Origin: Mycobacterium angelicum
GTDB taxonomy: Bacteria > Actinomycetota > Actinomycetes > Mycobacteriales > Mycobacteriaceae
Reading direction: 5' to 3'
NCBI RefSeq assembly: GCF_002086155.1
Contig: NZ_MVHE01000021.1
Span: 1-64,000 of the forward strand
DNA length: 64,000 bases
Shown here: positions 44,859 through 53,939 of the stretch, in pieces
Layout: every line of letters begins with the position of its first letter
Numbering within the stretch: position 1 is the stretch's first letter
Program-made: the position numbers and the translations under genes
The notes under the pieces: model-generated
What the model was told of the DNA's origin: nothing
Seen by the model: the letters and a program-made list of their open reading frames with translations, nothing else
Databases searched by the model: none

Positions 44859-45416
44859 GTGACCGAAGGTATTTTGAGTGACGCGCAGATCGCTACGCTC
44901 ACCGCGGCGCAGCGCCGCGAGCTGATCGCCCGGCTTGCGCTGCCTTTGCACGAAGTGGAGGACCCGCAGGTCCTGGCCCGTGAGCGGCGCATCAGGCTGG
45001 GCCTGATCGTGAGCGGCTGCATCATCCTGATTCCATGGATCGGCTACCTCGCGATGACGCTGCCGCAGAAGTATGTCGCCCACAACTGGCCGGTGACCTG
45101 GGTGGGCTTCGATCTGCTGCTTGTCTTCTTCATGGCGTCGACGGCCTATTTCGGGTATCGGCGACGCCGGCTGCTGCTGCTCAGCGCGTTCACCACCGGC
45201 GTGCTGCTGGTCTGCGACGCGTGGTTCGACCTGCTCACCGCCGGACCCGAAGACGCCTGGTTGTCGGTGATCACGGCGATGCTCATCGAGATTCCCATGG
45301 CCTGGCTGCTGATCAGGGGTGCTCTTCGGCTATTGCGACTCAGCATGGCGCGGCTGTTGGTCGACCCCGACACGCGGCTGTGGCGGATCCCGCTGTTCTA
45401 TGACTACAGCCGCTGA
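44859..45416 (+). CDS. Hypothetical four-helix membrane protein
   Basis: 185 residues from GTG 44859 ('MTEGILSDAQIATLTAAQRR'). The frame is open from 44754, but that part overlaps the VOC gene. A polar helical N-terminus (1-45) is followed by hydrophobic segments at about 48-66, 82-99, 107-125 and 136-154, then a basic tail ending 'WRIPLFYDYSR'. Not recognised as a known family. It is 14 bases after the VOC gene, likely co-transcribed. Its last 13 bases overlap the lipoprotein gene on the other strand. Confidence 0.7.
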   Translation: MTEGILSDAQIATLTAAQRRELIARLALPLHEVEDPQVLARERRIRLGLIVSGCIILIPWIGYLAMTLPQKYVAHNWPVTWVGFDLLLVFFMASTAYFGYRRRRLLLLSAFTTGVLLVCDAWFDLLTAGPEDAWLSVITAMLIEIPMAWLLIRGALRLLRLSMARLLVDPDTRLWRIPLFYDYSR

Positions 45417-46024
45417 ATCGCGATGCGGGCGTTGATGTGCCAGATCGACCCGTTGCCGTTGACCTGCAAGTAAATGTCCTTCACCTGATCGCCCACCTGG
45501 TGTTCGACGACCAGTTTGGTTTCGGTGTCCACCTTCAGGAACGTCTCCATCAGGCTGGGAATGACGTCGGCGTTGCTGCCGGTGCCGACCGACAGTGCCT
45601 TCGAATTGCTGGAGTTGATCAGGTGGAGGGTGGGTTTGGCGTTCGGCGGCGTGGCGTCTTCGAGACGCCGTAGCCGGGCGTAGCCGGCGGCCGGGGTGGG
45701 ATTCATCGGGATGGTGGTCAGGTTCGCCGAGTCGTAGTAGTTGACGATTGAGCTGGCCGTGATGTGATAGCGACCCGGCTGCAGGGTCACGACGCCGGTC
45801 TTGTCGTCCAGGCTGATGCTCTGGCCTTCCTGGACTTCCCGGGTGTTGAACACGCGGGTGTTCCAGCCGGGCACCACCGGCTTGTTGGTCAGTGCGTATT
45901 CGGCGTAAACCGCGTATTCGGCCGTCGGCGTGGCCGGATGGCGGTCGCAGCCGGCGACGGTGGCGGCGGTTGCGATCAGCGCTAGCGCGGAAGCGGCCAA
46001 TGTGAGGGCGCGAGTCCTGGTCAT
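45404..46024 (-). CDS. Putative lipoprotein of unknown function
   Basis: 206 residues from ATG 46024. Signal peptide with hydrophobic core 8-22 and lipobox 'VAGC' (C26). The mature part is rich in beta-type sequence: 'VFNTREVQEGQSISLDD', 'TLQPGRYHITASSI' and a C-terminal 'GSIWHINARIAIQRL', suggesting a beta-sandwich (possibly C1q/TNF-like jelly roll, speculative). Not recognised at this position in M. tuberculosis. It is 18 bases downstream of the TetR gene's stop on the same strand. Confidence 0.75.
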   Translation of the reverse strand: MTRTRALTLAASALALIATAATVAGCDRHPATPTAEYAVYAEYALTNKPVVPGWNTRVFNTREVQEGQSISLDDKTGVVTLQPGRYHITASSIVNYYDSANLTTIPMNPTPAAGYARLRRLEDATPPNAKPTLHLINSSNSKALSVGTGSNADVIPSLMETFLKVDTETKLVVEHQVGDQVKDIYLQVNGNGSIWHINARIAIQRL

Positions 46025-46042
46025 GACTCCAGGCTGGCAGCC

Positions 46043-46684
46043 CTAGCGTTGCTTCGAATCGGTGAAGTCACCAGTGCGGTACAGGCTTGGTTCGGTCAGT
46101 TCGACAAGCAGCGATGCCAGGTGGTCGGCGAGCTGTACGGGCTCTAGTTGCACATCGCCGGCCAACCAGGCGCTCAGGGTCTGGCTGACGCCGCCGACGG
46201 CGAAGTGGGCCGCGGCTTTAACGCGCTCGTTTGCCGGTGCCCGCAGCGTGTCGACCGCATACTGGCCGGAGAGCACGGCGAACAGGGCGCTGGACTCGGC
46301 CCGCTTGCGCATCACCACCGCATTGGCCAGCTGTGTGCTGAACAGCAGCCGCCCGATGCGCGCGTCACCGGCAACGGTGCGCACCACGTTGGCCATCCCG
46401 GCGCGGGCCTGCTCGTCAGGCGGTACCGCCGCCACCGCGGCCTGGGTGGTGGCGGCCAGGTCGGCCACCACCCAATCGAACACGCCGGCCACGAATCCGT
46501 CCTTGTCGGTGAAACTTTCGTAGAAGTAGCGCGACGCCAGCCCGGCCCGTTGGCACACCCCGCGAACGGTGAGTTCGGATAGGTCTGGTTGCTGCGACCC
46601 CAACAGGTCCAGCCCGGCGGCCAGCAGCCGGCGGCGGCGCCCGGCCAGCCGCTCGGCGGCCTCGACACCGCGGTACGGCCGCAT
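46043..46684 (-). CDS. TetR family regulator (Rv0275c-like)
   Basis: 213 residues from ATG 46684; GTG codons at 46696 and 46705 give slightly longer forms, nearer Rv0275c (241). Helix-turn-helix at about 20-60: 'LTVRGVCQRAGLASRYFYES' and 'FTDKDGF'. C-terminal helical ligand domain. Divergent from the DUF2236 gene with 114 bases between, the arrangement expected for a repressor of that gene. Confidence 0.85.
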   Translation of the reverse strand: MRPYRGVEAAERLAGRRRRLLAAGLDLLGSQQPDLSELTVRGVCQRAGLASRYFYESFTDKDGFVAGVFDWVVADLAATTQAAVAAVPPDEQARAGMANVVRTVAGDARIGRLLFSTQLANAVVMRKRAESSALFAVLSGQYAVDTLRAPANERVKAAAHFAVGGVSQTLSAWLAGDVQLEPVQLADHLASLLVELTEPSLYRTGDFTDSKQR

Positions 46685-46798
46685 GCCGCGGCTCACGCCC
46701 GCCACCTTGACACCAGGGTAGGTTACCGCCAAAATCAGGAAACAAGCGTTCTCACAATTAGCTCTCGACCTCTGGAGCGAGTGCTGGGAGGCCAGCCG

Positions 46799-47701
46799 AT
46801 GGCAATTCAACAGACGGTTCGCCCGCCGCTTCCGCATGTCGAGCGACCGATCTCCGACCCGCCACGCCCGCAGCGGTCGCGGCGCCGTGTCGCCAGTGAC
46901 TACGGCCTGATGGGAGTGGCTCTGCTGGCCGGTCCGGCCAACGTGATCATGGAGCTGTCGCGGCCCGGCGTGGGCCACGGCGTGACCGAGAGCCGCGTCG
47001 AAAGCGGCCGCATCGACCGTCATCCGATCAAGCGGGCGCGCACCACTTTCACCTATATCGCGGTGGCCAACGCCGGCACCGACGCCCAGAAGGCGGCGTT
47101 TCGCCGCGCCGTCAACCGCGCACACGCGCAGGTCTACTCCACACCCGATAGTCCGGTGTCCTACAACGCTTTTGATCCCGAACTGCAGTTGTGGGTCGCG
47201 GCCTGCATCTACAAGGGTGGCGTCGACATCTACCGAACGTTCGTCGGCGAGATACCCGAGGAGGACGCCGACCGCCTCTATCGCGAGGGCATGTCGATCG
47301 GCACCACGCTGCAGGTGCCGCCGGAGCTGTGGCCACCGGACCGCGCCGCCTTCGACCGGTACTGGCAGGAGTCGCTGGACAAGGTGCACATCGACGACAC
47401 CGTCCGCGAATTCCTTTATCCGATCGCGGTTTCCCGGATAAGGGGAGTGCGCTTGCCGCGCGCCATCCAGCAGCGGATGGAGAGCTTCAACCTGCTCATC
47501 ACCACCGGCTTTCTGCCGCAACGGTTTCGCGACGAGATGGGGTTGTCATGGGACGCCACCCGGCAACGCCGCTTTGACCGGTTGATGAGCGTGTTCGGCG
47601 CGGTGAACCGGAAGCTGCCGCGGATGCTGCGGCAGTTCCCGTTCAACCTGATGCTGTGGGATCTGGATCGCCGGATCAAGACGGGCCGTCCACTGGTGTA
47701 G
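46799..47701 (+). CDS. DUF2236/MpaB-like oxygenase domain protein (Rv0276-like)
   Basis: 300 residues from ATG 46799, with GGGAGG 7 bases upstream; the open frame from 46589 lies antisense to the TetR gene. DUF2236 family (related to latex-clearing protein and MpaB): 'GPANVIMELSRPGVGHGVTE', 'RTTFTYIAVANAG', 'FRRAVNRAHAQVYS' and 'DPELQLWVAACIYKG'. Family members bind b-type haem and cleave or oxidise hydrophobic substrates; the substrate here is unknown. The vapBC25 and PE_PGRS genes that follow in M. tuberculosis are missing. Confidence 0.88.
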   Translation: MAIQQTVRPPLPHVERPISDPPRPQRSRRRVASDYGLMGVALLAGPANVIMELSRPGVGHGVTESRVESGRIDRHPIKRARTTFTYIAVANAGTDAQKAAFRRAVNRAHAQVYSTPDSPVSYNAFDPELQLWVAACIYKGGVDIYRTFVGEIPEEDADRLYREGMSIGTTLQVPPELWPPDRAAFDRYWQESLDKVHIDDTVREFLYPIAVSRIRGVRLPRAIQQRMESFNLLITTGFLPQRFRDEMGLSWDATRQRRFDRLMSVFGAVNRKLPRMLRQFPFNLMLWDLDRRIKTGRPLV

Positions 47702-47722
47702 CAACGTCGCCGTCGGGCCAGT

Positions 47723-47742
47723 ATTGAAAACGATTATCAAAT
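47723..47742 (+). promoter_or_regulatory. Zur-like box upstream of the first ESX-3 PPE
   Basis: ATTGAAAACGATTATCAAAT, with core TGAAAAC-G-ATTATCA. It matches the AT-rich TGAAAAT-N-ATTTTCA form of mycobacterial Zur sites with two arm mismatches. It lies 45 bases upstream of the PPE start, in a gap with no other gene. The equivalent PPE3 (Rv0280) in M. tuberculosis is zinc-repressed by Zur. Confidence 0.65.
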
Positions 47743-47787
47743 TCAGTAACCTCCGAAACCGGTGCTGTCCGGCGGAGGGGTTTTCGT

Positions 47788-49347
47788 ATGGCCACGGTGT
47801 GGATGGGGTCGCCGCCTGAGGTCCATTCGGCCTTGTTGAGCAGCGGCCCGGGGCCCGGATCGGTGTTGGCCGCCGCAGCGGCCTGGTCCGCGCTGAGCGG
47901 CGAATACGCCGCTGTCGCAGACGAACTCATGACACTGCTGGCGGCGGTCCAGGGCGGAGCCTGGGAGGGGCCCACGGCCGATAAGTATGTCGCCGCTCAT
48001 GCGCCCTACCTGGCCTGGCTGATGCAGACGAGTGGGATGGCCACGGATATGGCCGGTCGGCAGGAAAGCGTCGCCGCTGCCTATACGACCGCGCTGGCGA
48101 CCATGCCGACGCTGGTCGAGCTGGCCGCCAATCACACCATCCACGGAGCGCTGGTCGCGACGAACTTCTTCGGGATAAACACCATCCCGATCGCCCTCAA
48201 CGAGGCCGACTACGTGCGGATGTGGATTCAGGCGGCTACCACGATGTCGACGTATCAAGCGGTTGCCGAGGCGGCGGTGGCCTCAGCGCCGCCGACCGCC
48301 GTCGCGCCTGCGATCGTGAATTCCGACGCCCCGGCCGACGACCACGACGGCCACGATCACGGGGGTAACGCCACCCCGCTGGACGACGTGCTCGCGGATA
48401 TCCTGCGTGTCCTCACCGGCGGTCGGGTGATCTGGGACCCCGCCGAGGGCACCGTCAACGGCATCCCGTACGACGCGTACACCAACCCGGGTGAGGCGAT
48501 CTGGTGGGTGGTCCGGGCCTTGGAGCTCACTCAGGATTTCCAGGAGTTCGCCCGGTTGCTGGTGACGAATCCGGTTGAGGCCATTCAGTTCCTGGTGGAA
48601 CTCGAGCTGTTCGATTGGCCGACCCACATCGCCGAGATCGCCACCTGGCTGAGTCAGTCCCCGCAGTTGCTGGCCGTCGCCCTTGGTGGTGCCATTGCCA
48701 ACGTGGGTGCGGTGGCCGGCTTCGCAGGTCTGTCCGGCCTGGCCGGCATCCACCCCGTGGTCCCGGCCGCCGTGCCCCCGGCTGCCCCCGCACCGCCCAT
48801 GCTTCCGGTTGCCGGGATGGCTCCCACGGTGTCGGTCGCGACTTCGGTGCCGGCTGCGCCGTCGGCGCCCGCACCGGCGCCGAGCACGGTGGCCGCCCCG
48901 GGGCCCGCGCCGCCGGCACCCCCGGCGCCCGCCGGTTTCAGCTTCCCTTTTCTGGTCGGCGGCGGTCCTGGTATCGGTTTCGGCTCGGGTATGAGTGCGG
49001 CCGCCAGCGCGAGCGCGAAAAGGAAAGCGCCAGAACCCGATTCCGCAGCTGTCGCTGCCGCGGCGGCCGCGCGCGACCAGGCCCGGGCGCGCCGGCGACG
49101 GCGGCTCGTGGGGCGCGACTACGCCGACGAGTACCTCGACATGGATGTTGATTCCGGCCTGCCCCCCGACGACGTGTGGGCTTCGGATCGGGGCGCCGGC
49201 CCAGTGGGATTCGCCGGGACGGTGCACCATGCCACGGCGGCGCCGGCGGCGGGTTTGACGGCAGTGGCAGATGAATTCGGTGCCGGCCCCCGGTTGCCGA
49301 TGGTTCCGGGCACCTGGGATCCCGACCCGGCCCCGCCGCGCGGCTAG
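47788..49347 (+). CDS. PPE family protein, PPE-PPW type (Rv0280/PPE3 position)
   Basis: 519 residues from ATG 47788. The PPE domain (1-175) contains '[16 protein letters not shown]' and '[17 protein letters not shown]'. The C-terminus has the PPW pattern 'GFAGT' followed by 'PMVPGTW'. Between them lie a His/Asp-rich stretch 'DDHDGHDHGG' (184-193), a middle domain and a long Pro/Ala linker (about 325-385). ESX-3 PPE proteins are exported with PE partners and linked to metal acquisition; the Zur-like box and the histidine stretch suggest zinc. The methyltransferase gene follows after 17 bases. Confidence 0.92.
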   Translation: MATVWMGSPPEVHSALLSSGPGPGSVLAAAAAWSALSGEYAAVADELMTLLAAVQGGAWEGPTADKYVAAHAPYLAWLMQTSGMATDMAGRQESVAAAYTTALATMPTLVELAANHTIHGALVATNFFGINTIPIALNEADYVRMWIQAATTMSTYQAVAEAAVASAPPTAVAPAIVNSDAPADDHDGHDHGGNATPLDDVLADILRVLTGGRVIWDPAEGTVNGIPYDAYTNPGEAIWWVVRALELTQDFQEFARLLVTNPVEAIQFLVELELFDWPTHIAEIATWLSQSPQLLAVALGGAIANVGAVAGFAGLSGLAGIHPVVPAAVPPAAPAPPMLPVAGMAPTVSVATSVPAAPSAPAPAPSTVAAPGPAPPAPPAPAGFSFPFLVGGGPGIGFGSGMSAAASASAKRKAPEPDSAAVAAAAAARDQARARRRRRLVGRDYADEYLDMDVDSGLPPDDVWASDRGAGPVGFAGTVHHATAAPAAGLTAVADEFGAGPRLPMVPGTWDPDPAPPRG

Positions 49348-49364
49348 CTGGGTAGGGTTGATGG

Positions 49365-50270
49365 GTGCGTCGTGAAGGGGACACCTGGGACATCACCACG
49401 AGCGTCGGATCGACCGCCCTGTTTGTGGCGGCGGCGCGAGCGCTGGAGGCGCAGAAGCCCGACCCATTAGCGGTCGATCCCTACGCGGACGTGTTCTGCC
49501 GGGCAGTGGGCGGATCCTGGGCCGACGTGGTGGACGGCAAAGCGCCGGACCACGCCCTGAAGACCGGCGACTTCGGCAAGTTCTTCGTCACCTTCCAGGG
49601 CGCCCGCACCAGATACTTCGACGCCTACTTCCGCAGGGCCGCCGACGCCGGCGCGCGTCAGGTGGTCATCTTGGCCGCGGGCCTGGACTCGCGCGCCTAC
49701 CGGCTTCCGTGGCCGGACGGGACGACGGTTTTCGAGCTGGATCGTCCGCAAGTCCTCGATTTCAAACGCCAGGTACTCGAACAGCACGGCGTCAAACCTC
49801 GTGCCGAGCGTCGTGAGATCGCCGTTGATCTCCGCGAAGATTGGCCACAAGCATTGCAGGACAGCGGTTTTGACCCCAACAGCGCCTCGGCGTGGATCGC
49901 TGAGGGACTGCTGATCTATCTGCCGGCCGCTACCCAGGAGCAGCTGTTCGTCGGCATCGACCGACTGGCCAGCCCCGGCAGTCACGCCGCGGTAGAGGAT
50001 GGCGCCCCGCTGCCCGACCACGAATTCCAGGCCGCGGTCGAAGAAGAACGCGCCGCGACCGCCGCTGGGGACGGGCGCCAGTTCTTTCAGCTGGTTTACA
50101 ACGAGCAGTGCGCACCGGCCACCGAATGGTTCACCGAGCGTGGCTGGACGGCGCTGGGTACGCCATTGAACGATTATCTGCGCGAGCTCGACCGGCCGGT
50201 ACCCGGTCCCGACTCCGAGGCCGCGTCGATGTTTGCGCGCAACACGCTGGTGAGCGCCACAAAACCGTGA
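49365..50270 (+). CDS. SAM-dependent methyltransferase, leucine carboxyl methyltransferase family (Rv0281-like)
   Basis: 301 residues from GTG 49365 (Rv0281 302). Mycobacterial TIGR00027-type methyltransferase: '[15 protein letters not shown]', '[12 protein letters not shown]', SAM loop '[19 protein letters not shown]' (about 99-117), acidic '[14 protein letters not shown]' and '[11 protein letters not shown]'. Substrate unknown. It sits between two PPE genes in the ESX-3 region and is conserved there. Confidence 0.92.
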   Translation: MRREGDTWDITTSVGSTALFVAAARALEAQKPDPLAVDPYADVFCRAVGGSWADVVDGKAPDHALKTGDFGKFFVTFQGARTRYFDAYFRRAADAGARQVVILAAGLDSRAYRLPWPDGTTVFELDRPQVLDFKRQVLEQHGVKPRAERREIAVDLREDWPQALQDSGFDPNSASAWIAEGLLIYLPAATQEQLFVGIDRLASPGSHAAVEDGAPLPDHEFQAAVEEERAATAAGDGRQFFQLVYNEQCAPATEWFTERGWTALGTPLNDYLRELDRPVPGPDSEAASMFARNTLVSATKP

Positions 50271-50398
50271 ATCCGCGTTGAGTTCGGCATGAATTTGACG
50301 TGTGCGGGGAACTTTCCCGGACGCAGCTCCGACGACTCCTAACGGGTGCGTCGTTTGTTGAGCTCATCCCGGCACGTCCCGGCAAGGAGGCCTCGGGT

Positions 50399-51883
50399 AT
50401 GGCGATCTGGATGGCGATACCCCCCGAGGTCCATTCGGCCCAGTTGAGCAGCGGGCCCGGCCCCGCTGGCATGTTGGCCGCGGCCGACGCGTGGCGGTTG
50501 CTGAGTGCGGAGTATGCGGCCGTGGCCGACGAATTGCGCGGCATCCTGGCGGCCGTGCAGGCCGGGGCCTGGCAGGGGCCCACCGCAGCGCGGTATGTGG
50601 CCGCCCACCTGCCCTACCTGGCTTGGCTGACCCGTGCCACCGCCAACAGCGCGGGCGCCGCCGCCCGGCACGACACCGCGGCAGCGGCTTATGCGACGGC
50701 GCTGGCCGCGATGCCGACCCTGGCCGAACTGGCGGTCAACCATGCGATGCATGCGGTCCTGGTCGCCACCAACTTCTTCGGTGTCAACACCATCCCGATC
50801 GCGCTGAACGAGGCCGACTACGTGCGCATGTGGGTTCAGGCGGCCACCACGATGACCACCTATCACGCCGTCTCGGCCGCCGCGGTGGACGCTGCGCCGC
50901 AGACCGACCCGGCGCCGCCGATCCAGACGGCGCATGCCGACCAGACCGACGGCACCGACCACACCGACACCGGCGGCGACAACGGCGGAATCGTCGACAA
51001 CGACGGCGGTGACCCGACCCAGCTGAGTTGGTACGTGAATCGGGTCACCGAGGTGTACCAGACCCTGGCCCAAGACCTGGCGAACTTCCCGCAGGATCCG
51101 GCCGGCTCCATCGCGCAGATCGAGGCCCACATTCCGCTGCTGGTGGCCGACGAGGTCGGGCACCTGGGCGAGGTGATCAACACGTTCACGCCGGAGTTAC
51201 AGGCACTGGCACTCGCCCTGCCCGCTGCCAACCTCGGCTTTTTCGGCGGCGCGGCGGGGCTGAGCGGACTGGCCGGAATCCAGCCCGGTGCGCTCCCCGC
51301 GGCGGCCGTGGGGGCGCCCGCCGTCCCCGAGCCCGCGTTGCACGCCGTGGCGAATGCGCCGGTCGTCAGTGCCACGGTCGCGCCGGCCGGGGCCCCGGCC
51401 CCAGCGCCGGCTCCGGCGGGTGCGCCCGCCACCGTTCCCGCGGCCGGGGCCCCGCCACCGCCGGCCGCGGGCGTCGCGGCCGCTCCCTTTCCCTACCTAG
51501 TGGGTGGGCCCGGCGTCGGTAGCGGCTCGGCGATGAGCGCCGGCGCCGCCCGCAAGGCGCCGGAACCCGATCTGGTGGCGACGCCGGCAGCGGCGGCGGC
51601 GTCGGCCCATGCCGAAGACCGGGCGCGACGGCGCCGCCGAGCGGCGATGCCGGATCGCGGGTACCGGCATGAGTTTCTGGGTGCCGACGGCTCGGCGCCG
51701 CTGCCCGTGGTGGTGCTGGCAGCCGGCCCTGGCGCGGGGGTACTAGGCTTTGCCGGCACGTCGGCGTCCGGCGCTGCCGCCGACGCAGCGGGGCTTGCCG
51801 CTGTGGCCGGTGACGGGTTCGGCGGCGGCCCGGTTAGTCCCATGCTGCCGGGAACCTTTGATAATGAAAATCATATTCAGTAA
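50399..51883 (+). CDS. PPE family protein, second copy immediately upstream of eccA3
   Basis: 494 residues from ATG 50399, with AAGGAGG 8 bases upstream. The PPE domain is very similar to the first PPE ('[17 protein letters not shown]', '[20 protein letters not shown]'). An Asp/Thr/His-rich stretch '[17 protein letters not shown]' follows at about 181-197, then Pro/Ala linkers. The PPW end is altered: 'PMLPGTF' in place of the Trp, then 'DNENHIQ', which is encoded by the Zur-like box at 51865-51879. M. tuberculosis has only one PPE gene (Rv0280) before Rv0281-Rv0282, so this is an extra paralog. No Zur-like box is seen upstream of it. Confidence 0.9.
   Translation: MAIWMAIPPEVHSAQLSSGPGPAGMLAAADAWRLLSAEYAAVADELRGILAAVQAGAWQGPTAARYVAAHLPYLAWLTRATANSAGAAARHDTAAAAYATALAAMPTLAELAVNHAMHAVLVATNFFGVNTIPIALNEADYVRMWVQAATTMTTYHAVSAAAVDAAPQTDPAPPIQTAHADQTDGTDHTDTGGDNGGIVDNDGGDPTQLSWYVNRVTEVYQTLAQDLANFPQDPAGSIAQIEAHIPLLVADEVGHLGEVINTFTPELQALALALPAANLGFFGGAAGLSGLAGIQPGALPAAAVGAPAVPEPALHAVANAPVVSATVAPAGAPAPAPAPAGAPATVPAAGAPPPPAAGVAAAPFPYLVGGPGVGSGSAMSAGAARKAPEPDLVATPAAAAASAHAEDRARRRRRAAMPDRGYRHEFLGADGSAPLPVVVLAAGPGAGVLGFAGTSASGAAADAAGLAAVAGDGFGGGPVSPMLPGTFDNENHIQ
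51862..51882 (+). promoter_or_regulatory. Zur-like box at the 3' end of the PPE gene, upstream of eccA3
   Basis: Core TGAAAAT-C-ATATTCA at 51865-51879: 7-base arms with one mismatch, a better Zur match than the box at 47723. It overlaps the last codons of the PPE gene and ends 155 bases before the eccA3 start. ESX-3 in M. tuberculosis is repressed by Zur. Confidence 0.7.
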
Positions 51884-51982
51884 GCTTCGGTATCCGGATA
51901 ACACCCAAGGTCAGAGATGGCTGGCAGGGAATCCAGAAGGGGAATGGTGTGGGGCATCGCAGGATCTCGGCCGCCTCGACAG

Positions 51983-52001
51983 TTAGCTTAGGGAATGCTA
52001 A
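51983..52001 (+). promoter_or_regulatory. IdeR-like iron box upstream of eccA3
   Basis: TTAGCTTAGGGAATGCTAA agrees with the IdeR consensus TTAGGTTAGGCTAACCTAA at 14 of 19 positions, with both outer TTAG/CTAA ends intact. It lies 33 bases upstream of the eccA3 ATG, consistent with IdeR control of the ESX-3 operon. Confidence 0.7.
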
Positions 52002-52034
52002 CTTCGGGAGGCTTACTTCGGGCGGCATCGGCCT

Positions 52035-53939
52035 ATGACGAACTTGAGTGCAGGAGACAGCGAGGGCGTGGAACGCGGTGATATCGGCATGCTGGCTCAT
52101 CCACTCGCATCCCGGACCAACGGCCCGGTAAATGGAAAGGTCGATTCGGACGTCGTCAGCCGGTTCGCCACCTGTTGCCGGGCCCTGGGGATCGCGGTTT
52201 ACCAGCGTCAGCGCCCAGCCGACCTGACTGCCGCCCGGACCGGATTCACCGCGCTCACCCGCATCGCCCACGATCAGTGCGACGCGTGGACGGGGCGGGC
52301 CGCCGCCGGCGACCAGTCCGTCGCGGTCCTGGAAGCCGTCGCGCGCACCTCGGCCACTGCCGGATTGCTGCAGCGGCAGGTGGAATTGGCGCCCGGCGCA
52401 TTGGGCTTTCACTACGACACCGGGCTTTACCTGCGATTCCGCGCCGCCGACGCCGACGACTTCACGCTCGCCTACGCCGCCGCACTGACGTCGACAGCAG
52501 ACGTCGGCAACTATGCCAAGGCCAACGAGCTGATCAACGACATCGCCGCGCGCCGGCCGAGCTGGCGGGAGGCGCGCTGGCTGTCCGTCGTCGTCAACTA
52601 CCGGGCCGAGCGCTGGTCGACGGTGGTCAAGCTGCTCACGCCGATCGTCAACGATCCCGGTCTCGACGAGGCGTTTGCGCACGCCGCCAAAATCACCCTG
52701 GGCACCGCGCTGGCCCGGCTGGGTATGTTCGCGCCGGCGCTGTCCTATCTCGAGGAACCCGACGGTCCGGTCGCCGTTGCGGCGGTTGACGGCGCGCTGG
52801 CCAAGGCGCTGGTGTTGCGTGCCCACGTCGACGAGGAGTCGGCGGCCGAAGTGCTGCAGGACCTGTATGCGGCCCATCCGGAGAACGAACAGGTCGAGCA
52901 GGCCCTCTCCGACACCAGCTTCGGCATCGTGACCACCACGGCCGGGCGGATCGAGGCCCGCACCGATCCGTGGGATGTCGCCACCGAGCCCAGCGCGGAC
53001 GACTTCATCGACCCCGCGGCACACGAACGCAAGTCCGCGCTGCTGCACGAGGCCGAGCGTCAGCTCGCCGAATTCATCGGTCTGGACGAGGTCAAGAACC
53101 AGGTGTCGCGGCTGAAGAGCTCGGTGGCCATGGAGCTGGTGCGCAAGCAGCGCGGACTGGCGGTCGCCCAGCGCACCCACCACCTGATCTTCGCCGGCCC
53201 GCCCGGAACCGGTAAGACGACGATCGCCCGCGTCGTCGCCAAGATCTATTGTGGCCTAGGGCTTTTGAAGCGGGAGAACATTCGCGAGGTGCACCGCGCC
53301 GACCTGATCGGCCAGCACATCGGCGAGACCGAGGCCAAGACCAACGCCATCATCGACAGCGCACTGGACGGCGTGCTGTTCCTCGACGAGGCCTACGCCC
53401 TGGTGGCCACCGGCGCCAAGAACGACTTCGGCTTGGTGGCCATCGACACGCTGCTGGCGCGGATGGAAAACGACCGCGACCGGCTGGTGGTGATCATCGC
53501 GGGCTATCGCGCCGATCTGGACAAGTTCCTGGACACCAACGAGGGTTTGCGGTCGCGGTTCACCCGCAGCATCGACTTCCCGTCGTACATGTCGCATGAG
53601 CTGGTGGAGATCGCGCACAAGATGGCCGAGCAGCGCGACAGCCTCTTCGAAGAGTCGGCGCTACAGGATCTGGAGGTGTTGTTCGCCAAGCTGGCCTCGG
53701 CGACGACACCGGACGCCAACGGAATCTCGCGGCGCAGCCTGGACATCGCCGGCAACGGCCGGTTCGTGCGCAACATCGTCGAGCGCTCCGAAGAGGAACG
53801 TGAATTCCGGCTCGACCATTCAGAACACGCCGGAACCGGCGAATTCAGCGACGAGGAACTGATGACGATCACCGCCGCCGACGTGGGCAAATCGGTAGAG
53901 CCGCTGCTGCGCGGTCTCGGGCTCTCGGTGCCGGCATGA
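52035..53939 (+). CDS. eccA3: ESX-3 AAA+ ATPase EccA3
   Basis: 634 residues (Rv0282, 631). The N-terminal TPR-like helical domain runs to about 320. The CbxX/CfqX-type AAA+ domain has Walker A 'FAGPPGTGKTTIARVVA' (about 388-395) and Walker B 'GVLFLDEAYAL' (about 445-453). A cytosolic ATPase of type VII secretion thought to release EspG3 from PE-PPE substrates. First gene of the secretion operon; the stop overlaps eccB3 by 4 bases (ATGA). Confidence 0.96.
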   Translation: MTNLSAGDSEGVERGDIGMLAHPLASRTNGPVNGKVDSDVVSRFATCCRALGIAVYQRQRPADLTAARTGFTALTRIAHDQCDAWTGRAAAGDQSVAVLEAVARTSATAGLLQRQVELAPGALGFHYDTGLYLRFRAADADDFTLAYAAALTSTADVGNYAKANELINDIAARRPSWREARWLSVVVNYRAERWSTVVKLLTPIVNDPGLDEAFAHAAKITLGTALARLGMFAPALSYLEEPDGPVAVAAVDGALAKALVLRAHVDEESAAEVLQDLYAAHPENEQVEQALSDTSFGIVTTTAGRIEARTDPWDVATEPSADDFIDPAAHERKSALLHEAERQLAEFIGLDEVKNQVSRLKSSVAMELVRKQRGLAVAQRTHHLIFAGPPGTGKTTIARVVAKIYCGLGLLKRENIREVHRADLIGQHIGETEAKTNAIIDSALDGVLFLDEAYALVATGAKNDFGLVAIDTLLARMENDRDRLVVIIAGYRADLDKFLDTNEGLRSRFTRSIDFPSYMSHELVEIAHKMAEQRDSLFEESALQDLEVLFAKLASATTPDANGISRRSLDIAGNGRFVRNIVERSEEEREFRLDHSEHAGTGEFSDEELMTITAADVGKSVEPLLRGLGLSVPA

